Shown piece by piece: positions 8,255 to 16,804 of a DNA stretch of 64,000 bases. The notes under the pieces are model-generated. The model was given only the letters and a program-made list of their open reading frames with translations, was not told the DNA's origin and made no database searches. Source of the stretch: Mesorhizobium sp. 1M-11 (GTDB taxonomy: Bacteria; Pseudomonadota; Alphaproteobacteria; Rhizobiales; Rhizobiaceae); the NCBI RefSeq assembly GCF_001303895.1, contig NZ_LJSD01000076.1, positions 1 through 64,000 on the forward strand. Reading direction: 5' to 3'. Numbering within the stretch: the first letter of the stretch is position 1; every line of letters begins with the position of its first letter. Position numbers and translations under genes: made by a program.

Positions 8255-8722
8255 CTAGAGAGCTTGCACCGCTTCCAGAACCGCTTCGGCATGGCCCTTT
8301 ACCCGTACCTTGCGCCAAATGTGCGCGATACGGCCGTCGCGCCCGATCAAAAACGTGGCGCGTTCCACTCCCATATAGCTACGGCCATACATCTTCTTTT
8401 CCACCCATAGATGATAGGCTTCGATCACCTCGCGCTCTTCGTCGGAGGCGAGATCGACTTCCAGCGCGTGCTTGGCCTTGAACTTGTCGTGCTTCTTTAC
8501 GCTATCGGGCGAAAGCCCGATCACCGCAGCGCCTGCTTTCTCGAAATCGGATTTGAGTTGCGAAAAGCTGATCGCTTCGTTTGTACAGCTCGGCGTGTCA
8601 TCCTGCGGGTAGAAGTAGAGAACCACCGGTTTGCCAGCGAAATCGGAGAGCTTGAAGCTGCTGCCGCCGTCACGAGGAAGGATGAAGTCGGGCGCAACAT
8701 CGCCCACATTGAGATCGGTCAT
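8255..8722 (-). CDS. bcp: Thioredoxin-dependent peroxiredoxin, Bcp/PrxQ type
   Basis: A 155-residue peroxiredoxin that reduces hydrogen peroxide and organic hydroperoxides in the cytoplasm. The peroxidatic cysteine is in YFYPQDDTPSCTNEA near residue 45. Family members usually read TPGCT; here Ser replaces Gly. The resolving cysteine found five residues later in E. coli Bcp is absent, so this is a one-Cys type needing an external thiol. The conserved Arg near residue 120 (GVERATFLIGRDG) is present. I chose ATG 8722 (MTDLNVGDVAPDF) over an upstream in-frame start at 8788 because homologues begin here; an AAGG stretch precedes it. Confidence 0.92.
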   Translation of the reverse strand: MTDLNVGDVAPDFILPRDGGSSFKLSDFAGKPVVLYFYPQDDTPSCTNEAISFSQLKSDFEKAGAAVIGLSPDSVKKHDKFKAKHALEVDLASDEEREVIEAYHLWVEKKMYGRSYMGVERATFLIGRDGRIAHIWRKVRVKGHAEAVLEAVQAL

Positions 8723-8925
8723 AACCACGCCTTTGTTTGAACCTAAGCGCCGAGCCACGGTGTCCGCGAGAGATAACTTCGGCGGCATCGTGCGTGACCC
8801 TCAATAAATTGGCGCGCGATGGAAGGCAAAGCTGGATTCTGCTTTTGCCGTTCGCGCTTTGCATTGGCTCGATATAGTGTCGGCGAGGAATCGTCGGCCA
8901 CCGAGGGCTGAAGACGGAAGACTAG

Positions 8926-11900
8926 GTGAATCAGGAAGTCCCGAGGCCCGAGAAGATCCGGTTCAGGCGCGATGAGATTGCCGATCTCCGCACCCTGCCA
9001 TCCGCCAATGCCGTGCCGCCACTCGGGCGCGCGAAATTTCGTCGTAGTGCGCGGCTTCTGAGCCGTTTTTTATTCGGCATTGGCCTGCTGTTTGTCTTGG
9101 TCGTAGCGGGGATTTATGCGATCGGCGCCACCGGCGTTGGCTCGGAACGCTTGCGGCAGGCTGCAGAGCGCGCCATCGAAGGGATGGCTGGCGTCGATGT
9201 AAACGTAGCGGTTGGCCCGGCCAGCATCACATTGGACAAGGCAAGCTTCCTGGCGCTCCAGGTGCGGGAGGTAAAGCTGACCGCCAATGATGGCAGGCCG
9301 ATGGTCGAGGCCGGCCTCATGCGCTTCGGCGTGCGGCTCGCCCCACTTCTGTCGGGTGAGGTGCAGCTAACCAGCGCCCGGATTTCCGATGCACGTATTT
9401 TCGCGGATGCGATGCCGTCGCAAGGCAATAGCGAGTGGACGGCAACGTTGCGTAACGCCGATGGGCTTATTGATCCCGACAAGGTGGTCGATGCGGTTTT
9501 CGGTGCGGTTCACCAGTCCCTTGACGCCATTCGCCTGGATTCGATCCGCTTGATCGACCTCGACAATGTTGCGGTGGTCCTGTCGAAAACGGGTGACATG
9601 CAGTTGGTGACGATCGCCGACGCGACCGTGGAACAATCCGGCTCATCCGGCGTCAAATTCTCCTCCAAGCTCGATATCGATGGACGGAATCTAACCGTCA
9701 ATGCATCGGCTGGCCGCGACGCGGCGGCGCGCAAAGTGACTGCGCTTCGGGCTGACATCACCGTCGATCCCATAAACGCCGATTCGAAGTCGGTTGGGCA
9801 GGCGAGTGGCAATGTCGGTGCGGTGGCGTTGCACTTGGAAGGCGCGGAAGGTGAGGGTGGCGTACAGCCACGGCTCAGTCTTTCTGGCTCGTTGGCGGGT
9901 GCTGTGCTTGATCTCGGTACGCGCGGTATGCTGCCTGTCGACGCCAAGGTGAAGGCGACGTTGGTGCGCGGTTCCAACAAGATAGGCATCGATGGCCTCG
10001 ATCTGCAGGTTGGTCGCTCGGACTTCGACATCGAAGGTTCGCTTGGGCCGAAGCCCCGCCAGGGTACCGCTGGTGATGAACCGTCCTATCGTTTCGACCT
10101 CGTCAGCAACAAATCGATGCTGGCGCCAGTCGACTCGTCGGAACCGGCGCTCAACTTCATCGGGCGCATTGCTGGCGAATACCAGACGGTAAGCCGCAAG
10201 CTCGTCGTTCCGACAATCGCGGTCCGATCGGGTGCGTCCGGCGAGGTGCTGGGCAATGCAGCCGTGGAATTCGTTACCGGGAAGGCACCTGGTGTCTCGA
10301 TGGCCCTCAACGTCCACGACATGCCTGTTTCGCACGTCAAGCAGCTCTGGCCCTGGTTCTCGGCGCGCGGCGCCCGCGAATGGGTATTGGAGAATCTGTT
10401 CGGCGGCAAGGTCGTCGAAGCCAGCTTGCAGTACCAGGTGGCGCCTGGGCGGGCGGGAAACGGGGTTCCGCTCGACCGCAACGAGGTGTTCGGCCGTTTC
10501 CAGCTCGAAGGGTCGCGCTTCGACACCGCTGGACAGATTCCGCCCATTCGCGATGCGAATGGCGTGGTCGAATTCCACGGCAACGATGTCGACATCTCGC
10601 TGTCGAGTGGCACTGTTTACATGCCGAGCGGTCGTTTGGTGGCCGCAAGCAACGGCACGCTCACCGTCAAGAATGCCAACGTCCCGCCTGTCATAGGCGC
10701 ACTGAACATCGATGTCGCGGGCAATGCCGATGCTGTCGCCGAACTAGCTTCCTACGAGCCCATCAACGCGATGCGCCATGTCGGATTGAAGCCGGACGAG
10801 TTGTCGGGAACCGTCACCGGCAACGTCAAGGCGGATATACCGCTGCAAAAGGGCATCGACACGTCGAAGCTCGGTTGGCTGGTGTCGCTGGACTACGAAG
10901 ATCTCGCTATCTCCAAGCCGATCGACGACCAGTTGGTCACCGACGCCGATGGCAGCGTCGTCGTCAACCCAAAGAGTGCGACGGTGAAGGCGGACGCGCT
11001 ACTCAACAATATTCCCGCCGAAATCGCTCTGGTCGAACCGCTGGAAGTTGACGGGCCGCCGCGCTCCCGTCAGGTGACGCTGACGGTCGACGACAAAATC
11101 CGTCAGACTTTGATGCCGGGCCTCTCTGCCATGCTTTCCGGCACGATGAAAATCGAGCTCGACAAGAGCGACAACGCCAACCAGGACGTTGTGGCCGACC
11201 TGACCAATGCCAAGCTCAGCATTCCCTGGGCTGGATGGAGCAAGGGGCCGGGTGTGCCGGCTACCGTTTCCTTCACCATGGAGAAATCCGGATCGATCAC
11301 CCGGCTCAAAGACTTCGACCTTGATGGCAAGACTTTCGAGGCTCGCGGCGCCGTAGAGCTCTCCGACGGCGATCTGGTTTCCGCCAACCTGTCCCACGTG
11401 CAGCTTAACCGGGGCGATGACGTCGCGGTCTCCATCAAGCGTTCCGGCAAGGGCTATGTGGTGAAGGTGAACGGCGAAGCGCTGGATGCACGTGCACTGG
11501 TCAAGCAGTTCACCTCGGATACCGACAGTGCCACAAAGGGTACAGGCGGCGATGCGATCTCGGTGACCGCCAACGTGAAGGCGCTCACGGGCTTCAACGA
11601 TGAAGTCGTGTCGAACTTTATCCTCGACTACAGCGGCGCGGGATCGAAGGTGAATGGGCTGGCGGTGAAGGCACAGGCCCGCTCCGGCGCGTCTATTGAT
11701 GTATCCAACAACACCGCAGGTGGCCGTCATACGCTCGATATGAAGTCGGCGGATGCGGGCGCGGTGCTACGGTTTCTCGACATCTACAAACATATGGAAG
11801 GAGGCGCGATCGCCGTTGCGCTGTCTGGCGCGGCAGACGGGCCGATGCGCGGCACGGTCGATGCCCGCAACTTCCAGATCGTCAATGAACCCAAGCTGGA

Positions 11901-12324
11901 CTCGATCGTCTCAACGACACCGGCCGGCGACAAACGTTCGCTCAATCAGGCAGTGAAGGCCGATATCGATACCTCGCGCGTGCAGTTCGAGCGCGGTTAT
12001 GCGGAGATCGTCAAGGGCAACGGCTATCTCAAGGTGGCGAACGGTGTGCTGCGCGGCCCCCTGATCGGTACCACCTTCCAGGGCACGCTCTACGACCAGA
12101 ACGACAATATGGACATGACCGGCACCTTCATGCCGGCCTATGGCATCAATCGCATCTTTGGCGAATTGCCACTGGTTGGCGCGCTGCTGGGCAATGGCCG
12201 AGACCGTGGCCTGATCGGCGTAACCTACCGGTTGAAGGGCAGCGCCAACAAGCCCGACCTGCAGATCAACCCGCTGTCGGTGATCGCGCCCGGCATCTTC
12301 CGCTCGATCTTCGAATTCCGGTGA
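8926..12324 (+). CDS. Large AsmA/YhdP-like inner-membrane protein
   Basis: An 1132-residue protein beginning with GTG. A cytoplasmic N-terminus of about 45 residues is followed by one membrane helix (FLFGIGLLFVLVVAGIYAIG). A very long periplasmic part of beta-rich repeats ends in an AsmA-like C-terminal domain with the run TGTFMPAYGINRIFGELPLVG, a hallmark of YhdP/DUF3971 proteins. Known relatives (YhdP, TamB, YdbH) form bridge-like grooves that carry phospholipids to the outer membrane; this role is inferred here from architecture. The gene stands alone on the plus strand and converges on tyrS with an 11-bp gap. No frameshift is seen. Confidence 0.88.
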   Translation: MNQEVPRPEKIRFRRDEIADLRTLPSANAVPPLGRAKFRRSARLLSRFLFGIGLLFVLVVAGIYAIGATGVGSERLRQAAERAIEGMAGVDVNVAVGPASITLDKASFLALQVREVKLTANDGRPMVEAGLMRFGVRLAPLLSGEVQLTSARISDARIFADAMPSQGNSEWTATLRNADGLIDPDKVVDAVFGAVHQSLDAIRLDSIRLIDLDNVAVVLSKTGDMQLVTIADATVEQSGSSGVKFSSKLDIDGRNLTVNASAGRDAAARKVTALRADITVDPINADSKSVGQASGNVGAVALHLEGAEGEGGVQPRLSLSGSLAGAVLDLGTRGMLPVDAKVKATLVRGSNKIGIDGLDLQVGRSDFDIEGSLGPKPRQGTAGDEPSYRFDLVSNKSMLAPVDSSEPALNFIGRIAGEYQTVSRKLVVPTIAVRSGASGEVLGNAAVEFVTGKAPGVSMALNVHDMPVSHVKQLWPWFSARGAREWVLENLFGGKVVEASLQYQVAPGRAGNGVPLDRNEVFGRFQLEGSRFDTAGQIPPIRDANGVVEFHGNDVDISLSSGTVYMPSGRLVAASNGTLTVKNANVPPVIGALNIDVAGNADAVAELASYEPINAMRHVGLKPDELSGTVTGNVKADIPLQKGIDTSKLGWLVSLDYEDLAISKPIDDQLVTDADGSVVVNPKSATVKADALLNNIPAEIALVEPLEVDGPPRSRQVTLTVDDKIRQTLMPGLSAMLSGTMKIELDKSDNANQDVVADLTNAKLSIPWAGWSKGPGVPATVSFTMEKSGSITRLKDFDLDGKTFEARGAVELSDGDLVSANLSHVQLNRGDDVAVSIKRSGKGYVVKVNGEALDARALVKQFTSDTDSATKGTGGDAISVTANVKALTGFNDEVVSNFILDYSGAGSKVNGLAVKAQARSGASIDVSNNTAGGRHTLDMKSADAGAVLRFLDIYKHMEGGAIAVALSGAADGPMRGTVDARNFQIVNEPKLDSIVSTTPAGDKRSLNQAVKADIDTSRVQFERGYAEIVKGNGYLKVANGVLRGPLIGTTFQGTLYDQNDNMDMTGTFMPAYGINRIFGELPLVGALLGNGRDRGLIGVTYRLKGSANKPDLQINPLSVIAPGIFRSIFEFR

Positions 12325-12335
12325 GGTCGGCGCGC

Positions 12336-13586
12336 TTAGACCGGCCGCACCAGAATGTGTTTTTTCTTGCCGAGTGAAAGCTTTAGTACCTTTTCCGGAC
12401 TCAGATCTTGAAGCGTTACAGAGCGCCGGTCGTCGGTAATGGCTTCGTCGTTGAGCCGCACCGCGCCGCCCTGGACATGGCGTCGCGCTTCGCCGTTGGA
12501 TGCTGCAAGCCCGGCCCGCACCACCAATGCAAGAAGGCCTATACCGGTCTCCAGTTCAGAGCCTGCCACCTCGATCGACGGCAAATTGTCAGCGAGCGCG
12601 CCTTCCTCGAAGGTTTTGCGCGCCGTCTCGGCAGCCTCTTGCGCCGCGGTGCGCCCGTGCACGATGGCCGTCACTTCGGTGGCGAGGATCTTCTTGGCCT
12701 CGTTGAGCTCGGAGCCGCCAAGCGCTGCCAGCTTGGCGATCTCGCCAAGCGGCAGGCGCGTGAAGATCTTCAGGAAACGGCCGACATCGGCATCCTCGGT
12801 GTTGCGGAAATACTGCCAGAAATCATAGGGGCTGAAGAGATCGCCGTTCAGCCAGACCGCACCTGAAGCCGACTTGCCCATCTTCTCACCGGAGGATTTG
12901 GTGAGCAGCGGCGTTGTCAGAGCGTAGAGCTGTGGTCCTCCCATGCGGTGGCTGAGATCGACGCCGTTGATGATATTGCCCCACTGGTCGGAGCCGCCCA
13001 TCTGCAGCACCGTTCCGTAGCGCCGGCTGAGTTCGGTGAAGTCGTAACCCTGCATGATCATGTAGTTGAATTCGAGGAACGACAGCGACTGCTCGCGGTC
13101 GAGCCGAAGCTTCACGCTGTCAAAGGACAGCATGCGGTTGACCGAGAAATGCCGGCCGACATCACGCAGGAATTCGACATAGTTGAGCTTCAGCAGCCAG
13201 TCGGCATTGTTGACCATGATGGCGGGGTTCGACCCGTCATAGCGCAGGATGTTGCCGTAGACCTTCTTGATGCTCTCGATATTGGTCTCGATCTGCTCGA
13301 TGGTCAGCAGCTTGCGCTGCTCGTCGCGGAAGGAAGGATCGCCCACCATCGATGTGCCGCCACCCATCAGCGTGATCGCCTTGTGGCCGGTTTCCTGCAG
13401 CCAGTAGAGCATGGTGACGGTGATGAGGTTGCCGATATGGATCGAGGTCGCCGTGGCGTCGTAGCCGACATAACCGCAGATCTGGCCCTTTGCGGCCAAC
13501 GCGTCGAGCCCTTCCGGATCGGAGATCTGGTGGACGAAGCCACGTTCATCGAGAACGCGCAGAAAGTCGGACTTGAAGGCGGACAT
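12336..13586 (-). CDS. tyrS: Tyrosyl-tRNA synthetase
   Basis: A 416-residue class I synthetase that charges tRNA-Tyr. The HIGH-equivalent is SIHIGNL near residue 50 and the KMSKS-equivalent is GEKMGKSASG near residue 240. An S4-like RNA-binding domain lies at the C-terminus (VRLNDEAITDDRRSVTL). I start at ATG 13586 (MSAFKSDFL); an upstream in-frame ATG at 13727 would add 47 residues that are antisense to the anmK remnant and have no family match. Length fits the TyrS family. Confidence 0.96.
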   Translation of the reverse strand: MSAFKSDFLRVLDERGFVHQISDPEGLDALAAKGQICGYVGYDATATSIHIGNLITVTMLYWLQETGHKAITLMGGGTSMVGDPSFRDEQRKLLTIEQIETNIESIKKVYGNILRYDGSNPAIMVNNADWLLKLNYVEFLRDVGRHFSVNRMLSFDSVKLRLDREQSLSFLEFNYMIMQGYDFTELSRRYGTVLQMGGSDQWGNIINGVDLSHRMGGPQLYALTTPLLTKSSGEKMGKSASGAVWLNGDLFSPYDFWQYFRNTEDADVGRFLKIFTRLPLGEIAKLAALGGSELNEAKKILATEVTAIVHGRTAAQEAAETARKTFEEGALADNLPSIEVAGSELETGIGLLALVVRAGLAASNGEARRHVQGGAVRLNDEAITDDRRSVTLQDLSPEKVLKLSLGKKKHILVRPV

Positions 13587-13689
13587 GACAGGATTCCGGA
13601 AAACAACGAGAAAACAGCGCTGCCCTTGGGGGCGCTGCTTCGGGCCTTTAGCATCGCCGGGCCTGGAATCACAAGAATATAGGTCAAGA

Positions 13690-13792
13690 ATGCCCCAATT
13701 CTGCGCAGTCGGTCTGATAAGCGGCATCTCGATGGACGGCTCGACCTCGCTGCCGGGAGGCTGTGACAGGCGGACTGATCACGCGTCCGTGA
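13690..13792 (+). pseudogene. Remnant of anmK (anhydro-N-acetylmuramic acid kinase), reduced to its two ends
   Basis: From ATG 13690 the sequence reads MPQFCAVGLISGISMDG, matching the N-terminal phosphate-binding motif of AnmK (usually IGLMSGTSMDGID). Shortly after, in another frame, 13757-13792 reads EAVTGGLITRP and a stop; AnmK proteins characteristically end with a VTGG segment like this. About 1.1 kb that should lie between is gone, so no enzyme can be made. In many alphaproteobacteria anmK lies divergent to tyrS, as this relic does. The loss would remove recycling of anhydro-MurNAc unless another copy exists elsewhere. Confidence 0.65.
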
Positions 13793-13944
13793 ATGGTGTT
13801 GGAGCATCTCGCATGCTTGCCACGATCTGGCCGCTGGCGTAAGGAAAGCCCGCGTTCCGGTGGACGCGCCGCCGTTCCAGAGCACGCGTCGGGCCGACCG
13901 CGTCGCTCGACATCCGTGAAGCTGTTCCGGCCGATCTGATTGCC

Positions 13945-14679
13945 ATGGCGGACGCCTTGATCTCCATCGTTATCCCAGGCCGCAACGAGGCGGCCAACCT
14001 GCCTCTGCTGATCGATGAGATCGCAGCCGCCATGAGCGGGCGTGATTTCGAGGTGATCGTCGTCGATGACGGTTCGAGCGATGACACTCAGCCGGTTCTT
14101 GCCGCACAAGCAGCCGCGCGGCCGTTTCCGGTTCGTCACATTCGCCATGAGAAGTCGTCCGGCCAGAGCCTCGCCGTGCGTTCCGGTGTCTGGGCTGCGC
14201 ATGGCGACATCGTCGCCACCATCGATGGCGACGGCCAGAACGATCCGCAATACATTCCCATCCTGGTCGATGCGTTGCGCGATGCCGGGCCCGAGGTCGG
14301 CGCGGCGCAGGGCCAGCGCCTGAAGCGGCGCGACAGCAGGGCCAAGCAACTCGCCTCGCGTTTCGCCAACTGGCTGCGCAATGCCATCCTGCACGACCAG
14401 ACCCGCGATACCGGCTGTGGGCTGAAGGCCGTGCGTACCGAAATCTTCCGCAAGATTCCGTTCTTCGACGGTACCCACCGCTTCGTGCCGGCGCTTGTCA
14501 TCCAGGAAGGCTATGGCGTGGTGCATCGTGACGTGGTCGACCGCTCGCGCCGTCACGGCAAGTCCAACTACGGCATCTTCGATCGTGGCCTGCAGGGGGC
14601 TGCCGATCTGCTTGGGGTTTGGTGGTTGCGGCGCCGGCGTCGGCGCATGCCAAGGGCAAGGGAAATCACGCATGGATAG
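13945..14679 (+). CDS. Family 2 glycosyltransferase, polyprenyl-phosphate sugar synthase type (DPM1/ArnC-like)
   Basis: A 244-residue GT-A enzyme with ISIVIPGRNEAANL at the start, VIVVDDGSSDDT and the catalytic DGDGQNDP motif near residue 95. CGLKAVRTEIFRKIPFFDGTHRF follows, as in dolichol/undecaprenyl-phosphate sugar transferases. It lacks the C-terminal membrane helices of ArnC, so it is soluble or peripheral. Its stop overlaps the start of the next gene by 8 bp. The likely role is to load a sugar or uronic acid onto a polyprenyl phosphate, to be used by the GT39 enzyme two genes on. RgtE of Rhizobium leguminosarum, which makes dodecaprenyl-phosphate galacturonate, is the closest functional model I know. 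The exact sugar is not readable. Confidence 0.85.
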   Translation: MADALISIVIPGRNEAANLPLLIDEIAAAMSGRDFEVIVVDDGSSDDTQPVLAAQAAARPFPVRHIRHEKSSGQSLAVRSGVWAAHGDIVATIDGDGQNDPQYIPILVDALRDAGPEVGAAQGQRLKRRDSRAKQLASRFANWLRNAILHDQTRDTGCGLKAVRTEIFRKIPFFDGTHRFVPALVIQEGYGVVHRDVVDRSRRHGKSNYGIFDRGLQGAADLLGVWWLRRRRRRMPRAREITHG

Positions 14680-15004
14680 TGTGTTCCAGGAATTGTTGAC
14701 CTGGTTGCACGAAGTCTTCGTGCAGCAGTTCGACGGCTGGGTTCTGCTCGGTTTTGTCGCCCAGATGTTTTTCACCATGCGCTTCGTGGTGCAGTGGGTA
14801 GCATCGGAGCGAGCCAAGCGTTCGGTGGTGCCGATCGCCTTTTGGTTTTTCTCCTTGGGTGGTGGTGCCCTGCTTTTGATTTATGCGATCGCGCGCCGCG
14901 ACCCCGTCTTTATCGCCGGGCAGGGGCTCGGCCTCTTCATCTACATCCGCAATCTCTGGCTGATCGCCAATGAGCGCAAGGCCGCCATGAGCAAGGTCGA
15001 CTGA
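14672..15004 (+). CDS. Small membrane protein with lipid A biosynthesis N-terminal domain
   Basis: A 110-residue protein with three membrane helices and the signature FTMRFVVQWVASERAKRSVVP, the hallmark of the lipid A biosynthesis N-terminal (LABNTD/YfbU-EmrE-like) domain. It begins inside the end of the preceding glycosyltransferase gene, so the pair is translationally coupled. I took ATG 14672 because the family starts there; the longer open frame upstream is an out-of-frame shadow of the glycosyltransferase. Proteins of this type accompany polyprenyl-phosphate sugar synthases (RgtF-like in rhizobia) and are thought to help move or load the lipid carrier. Confidence 0.85.
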   Translation: MDSVFQELLTWLHEVFVQQFDGWVLLGFVAQMFFTMRFVVQWVASERAKRSVVPIAFWFFSLGGGALLLIYAIARRDPVFIAGQGLGLFIYIRNLWLIANERKAAMSKVD

Positions 15005-15060
15005 CCTTGATGGGCATGGGCGTCCACGGTGGTTCAATCTTTCGATAGGGGATCAGGCGC

Positions 15061-16707
15061 GTGGAGATGACCCGGAGATATCTGTTTCTGTTTCTCTTCA
15101 GCCTCGTGCTTTCGGCATCGGGACTGGCCAGCCTGCCTGTCGTGGATCGTGACGAAGCACGCTTCGTGCAGGCCACCAAGCAGATGGCTGAGAGCGGCGA
15201 CTACCTGGATATCCGCTTCCAGGAGGCATCGCGCTACAAGAAACCGATCGGTATCTACTGGCTGCAGTCGGCAGCAGTGGCGCTGAGCGGCGAAGGGGCC
15301 GACGCGCCGATCTGGATCTATCGCCTTGTTTCAGCTCTTGGCATCGCCATCGCCGCGGTTGCGACCGCCTGGACGGCAACCGTCCTGTTCGGGGCCAATG
15401 CGGGCATGGCGGCTGGCCTGGTGGTCGCTGCCATCTTTGCCACTGCATTCGAGGGGCGCATCGCCAAGACCGACGCCTTTCTTCTCGCCTGCTGCGTGCT
15501 CGCGCAAGGGGCATTGGCGCAGATCTATGTCGCATCGCGCCGCAACGAGCAGTCGGCGGCATATCTGCCCTGGTTGTTCTGGATCGCGCAGGGGCTGGGC
15601 ATTCTCATCAAGGGGCTGATCTCGCCAGCCCTGTCCCTTCTCACCATCCTGGTCCTGCTAGCCTTTGAACGCGACGCGCGCTGGCTGTCGCGGCTGAAAG
15701 CCGGCCGGGGGCTGCTGCTGACAGCCCTCATCGTCGTACCCTGGCTTGCCGTGATCACCTGGAAGAGCGGAGGCGCCTTCTGGCAGGAAGCGGTCGGCAA
15801 GGATCTCGTTGGCAAGGTGGCCGATGGTCAGGAATCGCACGGTATGCCGCCAGGCTATTATTCGCTGACCTATTCGTTGTTCATGTGGCCATTCAGCCTC
15901 ATCGCCATTGGCGCAGGGCTGGCAGCCCTCAATCACATGCGCGGTGACCCGCGCCTGCGTTTCTGTCTTGCCTGGTATATACCGTTCTGGATCCTTCTCG
16001 AACTGGTGCCGACCAAGCTGCCGCATTATGTGCTGCCGGCCTATCCGGCAGTCGCACTGCTGGTTGGTTGGCTGCTCACCCTGTCGCCGGAGCAGGCGGC
16101 CCTGAAACGCTGGCAGACATGGCTCTATTGGGCGACTGCCTTCGGTCTTGTTGTCGTCACACTCGGTATCGCGGCAATCGCCGTCGGTGCACCGCTCTAC
16201 CTGACAGGGGCGTTCAATCCCTGGAGCATTCCGGCAGCCATTTTCGCACTCGCCGCGGGGTATCTAGCGTTTCCGCGCCAATCGCAGCTTTCGTTGAACC
16301 GTGTCGGTGCGGCTGCTGCGGCCGCAGGGGCGGCCTATGCCTTGTTGATCGGCCTCATCGTGCCGACCCTGACGCCGATCTGGCTGACGCCGCGCATCGT
16401 CGCTGCGATCCAGGAAAAAAAGCCCTGCGAGAATTCGGTTCTGGCATCTTCGCAATACCACGAGCCGAGCCTGATCTTCATGGCCGGCACCAAGACCAAG
16501 CTGACCGATACGCAAGGGGCTGCGGATCATCTGGCCACAGACCCGAACTGCGCGCTGGCTTTAGTCCCCGTTGCCGATGAGGCCGCGCTGCAATCGGCGC
16601 TGGCCGGTTCAGGCAAGACGGCAACGCGCCTGACGGAAATCAACGGCACCAACTACTCGTCCGGCGACAAATTGGCGCTCGGCCTCTACCGGGTCGCCAA
16701 CCCTTGA
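15061..16707 (+). CDS. GT39-family (PMT/ArnT-like) polyprenyl-phosphate glycosyltransferase
   Basis: A 548-residue integral membrane enzyme with about a dozen helices. The first periplasmic loop has the family motif VVDRDEARFVQATKQM, with the catalytic Asp-Glu pair, followed by RYKKPIGIYWLQS, as in ArnT and RgtA-D. A second marker, LVPTKLPHYVLPAYP, lies near residue 320. Such enzymes transfer a sugar from a polyprenyl phosphate to lipid A or LPS core at the periplasmic face. GTG 15061 is preceded by an AGGGGATCAGG stretch; ATG 15067 in the same frame is equally possible. Placed after the carrier-loading pair, it probably acts as their acceptor-side partner. Confidence 0.87.
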   Translation: MEMTRRYLFLFLFSLVLSASGLASLPVVDRDEARFVQATKQMAESGDYLDIRFQEASRYKKPIGIYWLQSAAVALSGEGADAPIWIYRLVSALGIAIAAVATAWTATVLFGANAGMAAGLVVAAIFATAFEGRIAKTDAFLLACCVLAQGALAQIYVASRRNEQSAAYLPWLFWIAQGLGILIKGLISPALSLLTILVLLAFERDARWLSRLKAGRGLLLTALIVVPWLAVITWKSGGAFWQEAVGKDLVGKVADGQESHGMPPGYYSLTYSLFMWPFSLIAIGAGLAALNHMRGDPRLRFCLAWYIPFWILLELVPTKLPHYVLPAYPAVALLVGWLLTLSPEQAALKRWQTWLYWATAFGLVVVTLGIAAIAVGAPLYLTGAFNPWSIPAAIFALAAGYLAFPRQSQLSLNRVGAAAAAAGAAYALLIGLIVPTLTPIWLTPRIVAAIQEKKPCENSVLASSQYHEPSLIFMAGTKTKLTDTQGAADHLATDPNCALALVPVADEAALQSALAGSGKTATRLTEINGTNYSSGDKLALGLYRVANP

Positions 16708-16804
16708 TCATTCACTAGCCAGACCTTGATGATCTGTCATGATAGCGTCACTCTACCGAAGTGTTGCTGCCACGATGTGGCGGAACTGGGGTAAGGGGCA
16801 TATC

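Noticed and set aside
13684..14817. 377-codon minus-strand frame opposite the glycosyltransferase at 13.9-14.7 kb
   Set aside because: Antisense shadow of the glycosyltransferase and of the anmK remnant; no ribosome binding site and no recognisable domain.
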